A DNA stretch of 64,000 nucleotides from Bolinopsis microptera (GCF_026151205.1 NC_087082.1:9434901-9498900), one strand, 5' to 3'; shown: positions 12,516 through 23,959, numbered from the stretch's first letter. Notes: a model not told the origin generated them from the letters alone. Program-made: numbers and translations.

Positions 12516-13339
12516 CCTTATCGGACCTTATTTGGACGGACATTACTTGAACGCTGGAGGCCCTAGCGTTCATTTTAATGTCCGTTCAAATAAAGTCCGT
12601 TCAATTAATGTCCGTCCAAGTTAAAGTCCGTTGAAATTTTTTCAAAAATTTCACCATTTCGAACTTTTTACCCAGAATATGACAACTATGAGAACTTTAT
12701 TGTGCCGTAAGTTAACGACGGAAAGGTTATCCTTGGTCTGCCGAAATCATGGCACTCAACAACATAGTTCATGAGCTAGTCCCCGCCAACATGACAAACT
12801 TGTTCCAGCCTCTAGATATTACGGTAATTCGTGTTGCCAAGGACATTGTCCGACGTTTTTATAGTTCATATTACTGAGGGGAGGTAATGAAACAGTGCTA
12901 GGAAAGCTCCACGTGATTTTAAGGTTAACCTAAAGTTGTCTAAGATAAAACCACTTCACGCCGAATGGCTTGTAAAAGTTAACACTGAAATACAGGACCG
13001 GGGTAGTTTGATAAAAAAAGGTTTCCACAAAGCTAGAAATCACTGATGCTTGTTTAAGCATGGACTATTTCATGCACGAAAACCCATTTAATGAAGATGA
13101 TATGTGATATTAGACACTGATCATGTACACATATTAACATTTTTACTGATTAATGACTGCTATTCTTACTTACTGTATAAAAATGGATTAAAAAATCATT
13201 TGCTGAAATTAAAAAAACGTCTAAAATTGAAAAAAATTCGGATTTTTGATGGTTTTGAATGCCTTCGAGCGTTCATATTAATGTCCGTTCACAATTATGT
13301 CCGTTCATGTAATGTCCGTCCAAATAAGGTCCGATAAGG
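12516..13339 (+). mobile_element. decayed pogo/Tigger-like DNA transposon
   Basis: The ends are inverted repeats (CCTTATCGGACCTTATTTGG ... CCAAATAAGGTCCGATAAGG) followed inward by repeated GTCCGTTCA-type motifs. TA flanks both ends (12514-12515, 13340-13341), as in the Tc1/mariner superfamily. The interior holds the transposase remnant listed separately. A shorter relative lies at 22222-22412. Confidence 0.8.
12752..13046 (+). pseudogene. pogo/Tigger-type DDE transposase remnant
   Basis: One frame from 12752 reads ELVPANMTNLFQPLDITV, matching the LxPPNxTxLxQPLD block of pogo/Tigger/jerky DDE transposases around the last catalytic Asp. It stops at a TGA (12875-12877). A shifted frame further on reads SKIKPLHAEWLV ... 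KKGFHKARN, the LKPLHAxWL...GWxxAGI block that follows in that family. Stops, a frameshift and loss of the N-terminal two thirds make it inactive. Confidence 0.75.
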
Positions 13340-13494
13340 TAGTAATTTCGATGGCCAAAATATTGATCAATTTTGATTTTTGTGCTACACTGTCGAATTA
13401 CAAAACGCCATTTCATTTAATCCGAAAAGAAACCCCTCGAAAATGGATAGATACAAATTGTAACATTCCCCAGCTTTAACCACTACCAGACAGG

Positions 13495-13517
13495 GGTACT
13501 GGTACTACCAGTACCCT
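13495..13517. repeat. 23-bp perfect palindrome
   Basis: GGGTACTGGTA-C-TACCAGTACCC: 11-bp arms around one base. It is surrounded by further CCAGTAC/GTACTGG motifs. Confidence 0.7.
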
Positions 13518-13962
13518 TGTACAACCAGTACTCTCGCCCTATTTTATAATTAGCACTGTTTAATTGGTTCACGACTCGGTCAGCTGATAGAACTAATACA
13601 TGAATATATGATAAATGACATCATTTCGTGCTACCCATCGATAGAGAATTATATTCATTTGCTTTACTGAACGAGCTGTAAATTAAGTTGAGATCTGTGC
13701 TAGCTCACTGTAGCTGGTGTCAATAAAATGTGACAAATCAAAATCTTAGCCTAATCAATCCTCACAACCGTATTTAAATAGATCCTTTTATTAGTTCATA
13801 TTGTAATAACTATCAGTTTAATGAACAAAAGACGCCAAAAATGCCGGATAGCTTTCAATAAATTTTTAATTTCAATCAATAAATAGGCTGATCCGAATAG
13901 TGCCGTGCATTACGATTTAGAATCGTTACTATGCTTTAATAGTTGACGTGTCACATCCCGCC

Positions 13963-14009
13963 GTAGCTTATTAATAAGGCGGCGGGCCGCCGCCTTATTA
14001 ATAAGCTAC
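13963..14009. repeat. 47-bp perfect palindrome
   Basis: The arms GTAGCTTATTAATAAGGCGG(CGG) and their exact complement are 23 bp each around a single G. The sequence is unrelated to the other palindromes in the window. Confidence 0.85.
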
Positions 14010-14408
14010 TGCTTTTTAATTGACCTTGCATTGCACTTTTATTAGCATTAAATTTAAAGTTATTTGAGCGAGATTTAGCCTAGTTACCACTACCAGTTCC
14101 CTAGTTACCAGTTCCCTTCCTACTACTTCCTCAAGCTGGTACTGGTAAATGAAGTGTTTTTCATATTCTGAATCACTTTTTAAGTATTTGTTGCAGTTAT
14201 AAGCGAAGAACTAACGATTTCTAATTGCATTGCTTGCATACTATCATATACTGAATTTTCTGAAAAATGTTTTCAGTGCAAATTTATTTTCAATTGCTGA
14301 TTTATATTTATAAAACACCTTTTGAACGAAACTCAAAGTTTGTATGCTGAACAATTTGGGGTGTATAACTATAAGTGTGGGTATTCTCAACTCTCGATTT
14401 TTATCTCA

Positions 14409-14566
14409 GGGGGTCGTTCACATATTACGTAATCACTTTTTGGACAATTTTTACACCCTCCCTCAGTAATCAGTTTTACACATAACTATAGTGTCAAAAT
14501 TACACTAGCGTAATGATTTGGAAACCCCCTCTCCCTCGGCTGATTACGTAATATGTGAACGACCCT
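14409..14566. mobile_element. MITE, GGGGTCGTTCAC family
   Basis: A 158-bp element with ends GGGGTCGTTCACATATTACG and the complement; TCA flanks both sides. The interior CAGTTTTACACATAACTA and ATTACACTAGCGTAATGATT is shared with the copies at 40992 and 46196. It sits about 90 bp upstream of the homeobox start codon. Confidence 0.8.
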
Positions 14567-14654
14567 TCAGGACGTTCGCGTTTGACCCCCCTCCTTCCTG
14601 ACACTGACAGTTCATCACTCTTTGATATAATATTATTATTATTTTCAGTCCAAC

Positions 14655-15658
14655 ATGACCTCTTTCATGATAAGAGACATTCTCAATCTGACCTCCTCCG
14701 ATAGCGAACAAAGCGACTTATCCACTCATCAACCAGAACGCAAACATAGAAACTCCCCCGATCGGAAACGAAAACACAGTGTGTCCACCATATGTGCTCG
14801 TGAGGTCACGCATCTCTCACGTGACGTCACACACCTGTCGCGTGATGTTACGCGAAGTCCGGAGGAAGTCTGTTCAGACATCGATAAAAGGAATTCTTCT
14901 GAATCTGGTAGTCCTGGAATGATACAAACCTCTTGGAGCAGAAACAAGATGAAAGTTAGAACAGTCTTTACTGACATTCAGAGGCAAGTTTTATTCATAC
15001 TTAAAATACTAATCCATCATTAATATTGAATAATGAATATTACTCCTAAAATTGCGGGTCGAAGAAGATGGCAGTAGCATGGAAGGGTAAAGGGTTAACA
15101 GAAATAAAGCAAGTGAGGACTAATGAGCCAAAACTAATTTCTATTTCACCATACCTATAATTCGAATAAAAAATTGACAATCAAAGTCTTATAATCACAA
15201 AGATCGTATAATCTTATAACGCTCAGGTTTGTTTTAGAGCAGACGTTTAAGGATTATAAATTCCTTGCTTACTCAGAAAGAGAAGAACTGGCTAACGGGC
15301 TTGGTCTCTCCGAAAATCAGGTTTAATAAATAAAACTAAAAAACTAAATCACAGCACATAAGGTCCTAATTTCTGCCAAACTTTATCATTATATTAGTGA
15401 TTCCTCTCGTCTAGAGAAATTACCAATGAAACCTCCCAGATAAAAACGTGGTTCCAGAATAGGCGGAGTAAGTGGAAGAAGAAGAGACCGTACGAAAGCA
15501 GAAGGGTGCTAGCGTTCCTCAGAGCAGGTGTTCCTCAACACCTTATACCCTCACCTACCGGCTCAGATTCCGACTGCAAGTGCTCCATCACTAGCACATT
15601 CGGTAGGGACCGTTTTTATAGGTTTATTTTTGCTTTCGTCAATGGTACAATTTTATGA
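14655..15658 (+). CDS. NK-like homeobox transcription factor
   Basis: Exons 14655-14983, 15227-15320 and 15440-15658 join to 213 residues. Residues 3-13 (SFMIRDILNLT) form an EH1/TN motif of the FxIxxIL type, which recruits Groucho/TLE corepressors and is typical of NK-class proteins. The homeodomain spans about 98-157: RTVFTD, then LEQTF (L16, F20), EREELANGLGL, and helix 3 IKTWFQNRRSKWKKK with W48, F49, Q50, N51 and R53 intact, so it should bind DNA. The first intron has a GC donor (AG|GCAAGT); GTTTGTTTTAGAG after the acceptor CTCAG restores residues 13-17 exactly. The second intron splits positions 44/45, a common homeobox site. Start chosen because the TN motif follows at once and TTTTCAG lies six bases upstream. 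The NK subfamily is not resolved; BARX or NK2-like are possible. Confidence 0.9.
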
Positions 15659-16256
15659 GCAACATGATCAAGCTTTTGTAAATTCCCTTCAGCCCTATTT
15701 TGTTCAAATTTCAGTAAACCATGACCTTCATCCCGGTTTTTAGGCACGGATCTGCATGTCAGATGTGAGACCTCCTGTGATCATTCAGTGAAACTTCCCC
15801 ACAGTCTTCTAACCCCGACTGCACGACCAGTTTTGTGGCAGGTGCTACCTTCCAGTGCTCCCTCGGAGCACCCACGTGACTTCTCATCCTACTCATGTGA
15901 TCAAGTGCTCTTACAACCTGGTAATGTCTCAAAATGAACCCCCCTGTTTGACGGGTGATACAACAACCTCAGCAAAATCTTTAATGATAATAAGAGTCCA
16001 CGTTATTACGTGCCAATTCTCAGTGCGTACCTTTTCAGAACAGAATTTCTCAGACATTTTATGGGATAGATAAAGCGAAAGTAAAAATCAGACTCTCGAG
16101 AAAAGTTTTGGTTATTTTGTTAATAAATTACAAGTTCATTTTAAAAACATCTAAAAAACATTTATCGTATCAATTATAATATCATATGTTCCTAGAACCC
16201 CGTATAATACAAGTTGGACTGTTTACTTTGTATTAGCTACTGGGTGAGTGCAATCA
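15659..16256. other. 3' region of the homeobox gene
   Basis: No further coding exon is apparent. AATAAA at 16122-16127 is a possible poly(A) signal for the homeobox transcript, which would make the transcript ends converge on those of the potassium channel gene. Confidence 0.45.
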
Positions 16257-16262
16257 TTTATT
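16257..16262 (-). terminator. poly(A) signal of the K2P channel gene
   Basis: AATAAA on the minus strand, about 230 bp beyond the channel stop codon and just past the CRE/E-box array, so the array would lie within the 3'UTR. Confidence 0.5.
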
Positions 16263-16291
16263 TCGACACTACTTAGTCAAACAAAAACTTG

Positions 16292-16486
16292 AGGTGACGT
16301 CATGACAACACCACGTGACGTCATCAAATCACCACGTGACGTCATCACATCACCACGTGACGTCATGACGTCACGTGACGTCATCACAACACCACGTGAC
16401 GTCATCACATAACCACGTGACGTCATCAGATAACCACGTGACGTCATCACATCACCACGTGACGTCATTACAACACCACGTGATAC
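16292..16486. repeat. tandem CACGTGACGTCA array in the K2P 3'UTR
   Basis: A ~21-bp unit, CACGTGACGTCATCACATCA, is repeated. It contains ten perfect TGACGTCA (CRE/ATF sites) and about nine CACGTG (E-boxes) that overlap each other. The array begins four bases after the channel's stop codon and precedes its poly(A) signal. Unit spacing is mostly 21 bp with one 18/19-bp irregularity around 16358-16376. Both core sites are palindromic, so the transcript could fold into serial small hairpins. The same CACGTGACGTCAC string occurs once in the coding part of the neighbouring homeobox exon 1 (about 14818-14830). Confidence 0.85.
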
Positions 16487-16490
16487 AGCT

Positions 16491-19400
16491 CTACTCCACG
16501 ATGTCGTTGTTATGACCGTTACACTTGTTATCTTGATCAGCCTCTTCTGGACTATAATCTGATTCCGGCTCAATACTCGACCAGTCACTGTATCCATCGT
16601 CACTTGTGGAGCTTTGATCCTCATATGCGTCTATCCACCTGCAAATTCTGTCTGGTAATTTGGCGACGAAATATGTGTAACAATACATTTTAAAGTCAGG
16701 GCTGTTAGCTGTACCATAAAAATACGAAGACTATACTGTTACCACTGGTAATACCAGTATAATTTAAACTTACTGAGCCGGTAGTATTAATTCTGAAATT
16801 TACCTCTGAATTTCAGCACGCTTATCCGGATCTGTCTGCAAATCAAGCTGGGCCACCAAGAACTTAACATCCACCATAATCAGGCTCTGAGAATGAAAAT
16901 TCGTTTATATTAAGCTCAGCAATCGAAGTAATAAATGTATAGCTTTTTTTAAAAATCTCCAGAAAGCGATTATAGATTTTATCTAAGAATATTGCTTAGA
17001 ATCCTTGCCAGATACTGACAGTTCCAATTGTATCCATAGAGGTAGATTTTATCGAAAGTATGTTGTCAGACTAGGTTAGAATATTCTAAACTAACGTTCA
17101 GGGCTTCATCATCCCTCCGTCCATGACCTCTTGTCTTGAGCGGTTTCTTGTACTTCTTCCCGAATGCCAGTCTGTTCATCAGCTCGAACACTTTCCTGTG
17201 ACTGGTCTTGGTTCGAGAGGATATGCTCATTATGGTGGCAGACAGGATGGACATGCCAAGGTAGAGAGCTAGCGCCCACAGTGCTAGAATCATCTGAAAT
17301 TAAATTATAATGTTAGTGGCCATTTAAATCTTTACTTTTATCGATTATGGGGTTTCCTAGAAGTTTTTATAAGATTTGAGGTCACATTTGCTACTCCATG
17401 TACAAAAAAACAATGATTTCCCGTGTCCCAATTTAGCATATCTAGCAATGAAGTATGGTAAATCGCAGTACTGTTAAAGATTGAATGAGGCAACCTCATC
17501 CATTTCACCCAAATTTTAGGAACAGTGTCCGTGTCAAACTGTGCCGTGAATGTGGGTTTTTTCAGTTCGCCTTTTTATTCTTAGTTTCCATTGCGAGAAC
17601 AGATCTTTATTCGTTTCGTGACTAGGCATCTTGTAAAATCTCACTTAATTGCGACCAGGCCATTTTGAACTGATATCTTCCTTTTTATGGCTGTTACTGC
17701 AGTCTCCTTCGCCACAGTGAACCATTACTTTCAAGAGATGGCATTAGATCGAGAAGACAAAAAATAAACATATTGAGATGTGGTATAATATGAAATATCA
17801 TCAATGAATATTAGAATTACAGTGATAGTTGATACTAGCAAGCTGGATTCAACTTTTTAAAATTTCAAGCAGAATTTGAAGGTTAGAAGTGCCTGAGAAT
17901 AGCTGTCAATTTATTCAGCTGCAAATCTAAATCTTAAGCTTAAGTAACACGTAAGCAGTTTCCCGGTATATAGTAGCAGAATGGGAATATTTAATATATA
18001 TTTTAATATATCTAACATATATTTTATATTTCGTGTTCCAACCTAATTATAGTTAGCAGGCTATATGTGTAGTAAAATTCCGTTGTGGACCATTACACAC
18101 TGTAAGGAAGATAAATGAACTCATAATACAACAATCAAAGTTTCCCGCATTCAAAAGGTGCAGGTGTTACTCATTTAATAATCAATTAATAATCAATTAA
18201 TAATCAATTAATAATTAGTCAATTAATAATCAATTAATAATTAGTCAATTAATAGTCAATTAAATACTCACAACTCGGTTATAGTCACTTTGTTCCTCGA
18301 ACCTGATGACAAAGTCCCCAAACCCGATAGTACTAATGGTAACGTAGATAAAGTAGATAGCCTGTATGTAGGTTACATCCCCCATGATGAGGCGCACTGA
18401 CCTGAAAAATATAATACTATAATGGGTACTGGTAGTGTTGGTTTCAATAATCTGATCTCGACTGTAATAAACTGATAAAGTTCTGAACATTTTAAATACT
18501 CTTCCTAGCATCACCTGTGACTAATGACCACAAGTTGCCAACAGCAGCTCCGAAATGGATTAATATGACAGATTCAGGATGTCATCGGACGGACCAAAGG
18601 TTATAACGATTGAAACTTGATTAAGTTACATACGGATTTTAATGGCAATAACCACCACATTTACATCACTTACAATGTAATTGATGTAATTGATGTAAAT
18701 AACATACCCAGCACTGAAAATAACGAAGAACAAAAGCAGGGAGAGGGTTACAATGAATGTAGCACTATCTTTCTTCCCTTGACCCTTGTTGATGTACTTC
18801 CCCGCTGAGAAGTTTAAGAACCTGGAACACAACTAGTGAGATGAATTTCATATTTCAAATTTCAAAGTCTTATCTGAGAGTCTGAGTTCAACTCAACTAA
18901 TCAACTTTTTAAGTTGACCGGAAAATCGGATTAGAATAAAAGTGGATAAGTAAGTGGATAACTTTAAGCGAGCAGTTCAACAGTGGTAATTATCTAATTA
19001 CAACAGTGGTAATTATCTAATAATTATAATTACAAACCTTGATATGACGCAATTGAGGTGTTTACCAATACAACCTAGCGTGACCATGTGCAGTGGTATT
19101 CCCCCTAAACTGAAGAATATACAGAACAACTGTCCCCCTCCTGTCATAGGACTGTGATGCCCGTAACCTGCAGGATAATAAATTGGTTATTTACCACTTT
19201 GTAATAACGATACTCAAGTACAATTACGTTAAAGTAACTTAATGACACGGTTAAAATGCTAGACTCGCCTGACAGTGATCATGGAGGGGGATGTTTAAAA
19301 CATATTATAAGTGATTAAGGAGCTTCCTTAGCAAAATACATGTGTAAATCGTCTTCAGCTTAACCTGACTGTTAGTTAGTATTGACACTTGTATAGTAAT

Positions 19401-20320
19401 ATAAGTTAACTTACGTGTTAACTTTGAATAAAACTTCTACTTTTAGTATACAATGTTTCCGGACTAATGAGCAATAATGACATATAAGTTTGAAGTTTCT
19501 AAGTTTCTATATAAGTTTCTAAGTTCTTAAGTTCTTAAATTTCTAAGTTACTAAGTTTCTAAGTTTCTAAGTTTCTATATAAGTTTCTATATAAGTTTCT
19601 AAGTTTCAAAGTTTATCAAGAAAGGAGAACTAACCAATAGTTGTGGTAGAAGTAATGCTGAAGTACAAGGTAGAGATAAAATCCCAGGAATGTCTTGCTG
19701 TTGCAGGTAGCTCATCATCGTGAAAACTAAAACCTTTACTGAAAGCAATTTTAAGTACGTTTTCCTGCTCTGCTGTCAGGGACATTTCTTTTCTCACCTC
19801 CTTCAACTGATCTGAAGAATAAAATGCAAATGATGCATAATTGTCACGGGCAAAATATAATTGTCGCGACTCAGGCAAAAGAAGCGCTGTTAAAAGTACA
19901 AAAACATATCAAGATGAGAACCTGAACCAGCTGTGAAGCAGTGTGCACCCTGTGCAAATATCCAAACTTTACAAACTACACTTTTAACAACAGACTCAGA
20001 AAAGGATGGAACTGCAGAAAAGCTACATAAATTAAGCACTGTCCGTAATTCATGTATAAATGTGGATGAAAAGTCGTCTTACCAAGAGCGATCCTATATC
20101 CCTTCTGAGTGGAGTCCCTCTCCAGAAACATGAACATACCACTTCCCAACATCAGGTAAATGAACTGAGCCACGATAAGACACACCATTTGACATACTGA
20201 CTTCTTCACCTGTCTCTCCTTCTCCATCGGCAACATGATGGCGTGTGATCCCTCCTGGGAGCCTTCAGATGTGAAGATGGGGGTTTTACTTGAAGTGGAT
20301 GAAAAGGTTGGAGGCTGCAT
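16491..20320 (-). CDS. two-pore-domain potassium channel (K2P)
   Basis: Eight exons join to 405 residues: 20083-20320, 19635-19811, 19038-19167, 18708-18821, 18272-18401, 17096-17293, 16804-16886, 16491-16638. Order: cytosolic N-terminus, TM1 (about 45-66), extracellular cap region, pore 1 (TTTIGYG, 134-140), TM2, TM3, pore 2 (STIGFGD, GFG at 246-248), TM4 (from 264) and an acidic Ser-rich C-terminus. Two pores and four helices are the K2P plan; such dimers carry background K+ current at the plasma membrane. GYG then GFG are the usual K2P filters. Start: the first ATG in frame; the frame is open to about 20350 but without an earlier ATG. The gene converges on the homeobox gene. Subfamily (TASK, TREK, TWIK) is not resolved. 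Confidence 0.92.
17294..18271 (-). other. intron 5 of the K2P gene
   Basis: It separates the pore-2 exon from the TM4 exon. Apart from the AT-rich tandem repeat next to the donor I see no gene or known repeat in it. Confidence 0.6.
18174..18264. repeat. AATCAATTAAT tandem repeat in K2P intron
   Basis: About eight copies of an 8-11 bp AT-rich unit (AATCAATTAAT / TAGTCAATTAAT) lie within 10 bp of the splice donor of the pore-2 exon. Confidence 0.75.
19485..19612. repeat. AAGTTTCT tandem repeat in K2P intron
   Basis: An irregular minisatellite of AAGTTTCT and AAGTTTCTATAT units starts about 22 bp from the donor of the pore-1 exon. Its minus-strand sense is A/G-rich. Confidence 0.75.
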
Positions 20321-22221
20321 TTTTAAACGAGTAGTGAAAAAGTGAAACAACGAGAACGGTAAGGAATAAAAATGAGTGGAATCAATAATGATCCAGGAAA
20401 TGCTGGATCATGTATAAGGAAACTAAGGACAGGAAATTAGATAAAGCCAAAAGTGACGGAATTGTTGTGGTCCGATAAAGTCATTACCCTAGTCCCGAGT
20501 ACGTAACTGATATGATCCCTTCTAAGTTCATGTTAAAAAGAAGGGATATGTATGCGAGTTGCGTAATTGCCTCTGACGACATTTTTCTATTTTTAATGGC
20601 AGTTGAAAACTAGTGTCTAGTGACTTCATTCAGTGGTAAAATGGTGCACTACATAATGCATATAGCCGTTGTTTTCATAACTGCGAGGAGTATAACATAA
20701 TGCACTACAACTGAGATTGTAATGGTATACTAATCGCTGTAGACCAAGTACCAACAATAAACCAGTCTGTATATATTGTGTTTACGTGAGATAATACTGA
20801 ACTAAACACTTCGAAGAAACAGTAAACACACGGTTCTGAAGAAACAGTAAACACACGGTTCGCGGGTTCATTCCTTCAAAGAAAGGCTGCCAAAAGATAA
20901 ATTCTTACTGATCCTAATTAACAAGTTAACAAAGCAAACTACAACAAGGGCAATATGTGACAACGTACAGCTTTACTGAGCTTTGTATTAGTTAATGTGT
21001 CGCCAGAAATATTTGAAGTGACTTTCAGCAATCAGCTTCCCAATAAAGGAATGTAAATTTTGTGTACTCCGCTGCTGAACAACTATTAAAAGTCAATGAA
21101 ATCATAAGATTCTAAATTTATCCACGGTGCTTGCGTTAAATTTAATTATATTTTCACAGTAAGGGATATTATTAAAGTCATGATCACCAGCTACTCAACT
21201 ATTATACTATACTTGACTGCTGCATGATCATAAGTATTGTTTAAGATACGAACAGCCAGGGGGCAGGGACATCAAACGCGTAGTAACAATTGACAATTCA
21301 AAGCCATGGACATGCTTGAGTAAATAGGAGAGAATCGGAACTAAAATCAAACTTTGTAAAAGAAGAACGTACATGACAGTAACAAACATGTAAATGACAG
21401 TTCACTGTAATACTATCCACGTAGTTACTTAATTTATACCAGCTGAACGGAAGGAATCACCACACATATCACAGACAAATGTAACATCCGAACACCCTGC
21501 TACGGTTAAATGTAAAATGATCACGTTTGGTAACTTGGTGATTGAGGTAATATGATATGGTCCGTTATAGTGGAATTAACGTTGTGTCACTTCACGAGTA
21601 CAGCGTTTGTTGCCACCACCTTTAGCGCTGTGGTGACGTCACGCTGCTAGTTGTGACGCTATACCACGTTATGCCCTTATAAGGAATGCCACGTGGCTTT
21701 TTATCTTCCTACTGAAATTACAATTTAATCAATCTTATTACCACTTCTTATGAAGTTTGAAGTAGGTGTTAGCCAGTGAGTAGCATGAAAACTAGTGGAA
21801 ATCAGTAAATTCCGGCTTCTTCTGTGCAGCTATAGTGGCTGTAGGGCTTCCTTCCAGAATCTGATATGACACTGCACTTCAAAGATCACCTTTATTCACT
21901 TAAAGTGTACATCTATACAATATACATTTCATACATTATACACTATACAATATACATGGATGACCGAATGAAGAAAAGTTAGTAAAAGCCAGAGATACCT
22001 GTTTTCTCGGATCAAATTCAATTTGAGGCTCGTCATCCTTAGTCATTGGTCAAGACACTTATCTGTAATTGTAATTGTATGACCTAATCTTTTGTTCCTA
22101 TTTACAGTGACATCATTATGATATTGAAACTATAATTTACTAGAAATTCTAGAAAATACGCAACAAAAACAGAAGCCAATTTATTAAGGAGCTATTGCTA
22201 AGTAAACAATTATTAAACATA
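20321..22221. other. intergenic region upstream of the K2P gene
   Basis: Presumed to hold the K2P promoter and 5'UTR. No protein-coding exon is recognised. A 25-bp duplication (GAAGAAACAGTAAACACACG ...) is at 20813-20861, and a single CRE-like TGACGTCA occurs near 21633-21640. No TATA box position can be defended. Confidence 0.4.
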
Positions 22222-22412
22222 CTTTATCGGACTTTATTTGAACGGACATTAATTGGGCGCTGGAGGCTCTTACCTAGCGTTTATTTTAATGTCCGTTCAA
22301 CTTCAAATAAATTCCGATAAGGCATTTAAAATTAAATGCTGATTATGAATGCCTTCGAGCGTTCATTTCAATGTTCAAAATTATGTCCGTTCACGCAATG
22401 TCCGGTAAACTA
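22222..22412. mobile_element. short relative of the pogo/Tigger-like element
   Basis: CTTTATCGGACTTTATTTGA ... AATAAATTCCGATAAGG forms a ~100-bp inverted-repeat element after a TA. It is followed by a remnant matching the right arm of the 12516 element (GCCTTCGAGCGTTCAT, ATTATGTCCGTTCA). No coding sequence. Confidence 0.65.
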
Positions 22413-22424
22413 CCGTTCAATAAG

Positions 22425-22447
22425 TAGTCTAGGGAGTAGCTAAGGAT
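22425..22447 (+). repeat. 23-bp repeat also at 25386-25408
   Basis: TAGTCTAGGGAGTAGCTAAG(GAT) occurs exactly at both sites. It follows a B-box-like sequence at the second site and may be the tail of a SINE. Confidence 0.5.
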
Positions 22448-22804
22448 ACATTGGATCTATGCGATCTCCTCGGTCGAATTAGCCGAATGATAGGAAACTT
22501 GATTGAGGGTTAAATGAGGAGTGGTACCTGTTAAAAGTTCAAGAAACTTCCTGGGACACCCCTTCAGTACATACTGTAAACATAGTACTATTATTATTAT
22601 TAACAGAAAGCAGCTCGATAACTTATTTCCTATTCAATAAATTTTATAACGATAAGATGCTATAGCTAGCACGTAAAAAGCAATCGCTGGCCCATATGAA
22701 TTATTATAAAACTGTTAACATTGTTCTTTCATCAAAAACAAAGAAAAGCCGGAATCATGTCCCACAATCGTGTTCCTATTGACATATCAAGTCGAAATCT
22801 TACT

Positions 22805-23959
22805 TTACATTTTAACGGTTGTGTTCCCCTTTTGAGGCGTTTCTTCCTCTTCCACTCCATTATTCCCCGTCCTCCCAATCTTCAATGACATCACGAGCAA
22901 CACACCGGCAGAAACAGTGCTGACAATAGCCACTACCATAAACAAGTAGTAGAGCTTTTCCTTTCTTATCTTTGCGTATCCACCCTGACAAGCCTCTCTT
23001 GGACTGATCTGTTTACAGAGCCTTGGTTTAGCATCCTCCGAACATGTCACTGTCTGCACTGTTGTATAGTTGAGACTTCTCACTCCGTAACCCTGGTCAC
23101 ACTGTATCTCCACCTTCTTTCCTGGTAGGAATAAAGGGACGTTATCTTTGTTTTCGACTCTTCCGTGAGGTACGGAGAACTGGTGTAAGGGGCAGGACTG
23201 AGCTCCAGTTTGTTCAGGCTCCTCAAAGGTCACCCCAAGAAGTGATTCTGCGTCACTTATGTCATTGCTAGTGAAGAGGGTATAAGGGTGGTACGAGACC
23301 GAGTATATTGTGTGTCTTTCATAGCCTATTATTACCTCGGCCTTCTCGTCATAATGAACATCCAAACAAAAGTCTGGTCCTTCTACTGGTTTTATCTGAT
23401 AATATTCTAAAGCTTAATTTTGGATCTCAACGGTTTTCAGGGCCCATCTGCCGGCTTCTGCGCAACTTTTCCAAGTCAAATGGTAAACTTCCTCATCGAC
23501 GTTCTGTAACGGTGTTTTGCGTTTAGTCAAACAAGCGAACCCTGCTATGTCTTGCCGGATCAGAAATCCTGCTCCGGATTGACTTAGTGATACTACCTCT
23601 GAAATGCTCAACCCTGGAGAACTTCGCTGGACGTTCTCGACGCAGTGCTTATAAAGTGTAAAGTACAGGAGCCTTTCGTACTTCTGCTGTTTCGAAAGGA
23701 AATCTTTCGTGAATAAAGAACAGGTGCCGTTTGTGATATCGAACGAAAGAGCAAAGCATTTGAAGATGTGTTTGCAGTACAGCCAGCATTGGTGCGCCCC
23801 AGCCGTAGTGAAGGTGGCCTAGTGACTATCATTAGGAATTATTTTCCAGCCGGTTTTCAAACATGCTACAAAATTGTCATCTTTATCCAATGCACTGCAC
23901 CTGCAAGGCTGAACTGCGATCATCAACACAAGAAGCGTTGTTGCGACTCCAGAGGACAT
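22805..23959 (-). pseudogene. PAN/CCP single-pass membrane protein frame with two in-frame stops
   Basis: One uninterrupted register of 385 codons runs from ATG at 23957-23959 to TAA at 22805, broken only by TAG at 23819-23821 and TAA at 23414-23416; both fall inside recognisable domains. In order: signal peptide (MSSGVATTLLVLMIAVQPC), PAN/apple-like Cys pattern (CWLYCKHIFKCFALSFDI ... CSLF), a region like a ricin-type lectin (GFACL ... WKSCAEAGRWAL ... DFCLDV), a CCP/sushi-like module (CPLHQF ... GKKVEIQCDQGY ... TVTC), a transmembrane helix (YLFMVVAIVSTVSAGVLLVM) and a short acidic tail. The rest is well preserved and intronless, unlike its neighbours, suggesting a recently silenced or retroposed gene. 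A 36-bp intron could formally remove the TAA but is shorter than usual animal introns. Readthrough or a local sequencing error are alternatives. Confidence 0.7.

Noticed and set aside
16277-16624. Minus-strand frame of 115 residues with repeated MTSRG units
   Set aside because: It is the translation of the 21-bp CACGTGACGTCA array and overlaps the real K2P C-terminal exon in another frame.
23381-23416. 36-bp intron GTTGAG...TATCAG that would remove the TAA in frame
   Set aside because: Length is below what animal spliceosomes normally handle, and the second stop (TAG 23821) would need another tiny intron.
22805-23959. Alternative genetic code with TAA/TAG read as Gln, suggested by two in-frame stops
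   Set aside because: SNW1 and the hnRNP-like gene end at TAG and the LINE at TAA, all at the expected protein ends, so these codons are stops here.
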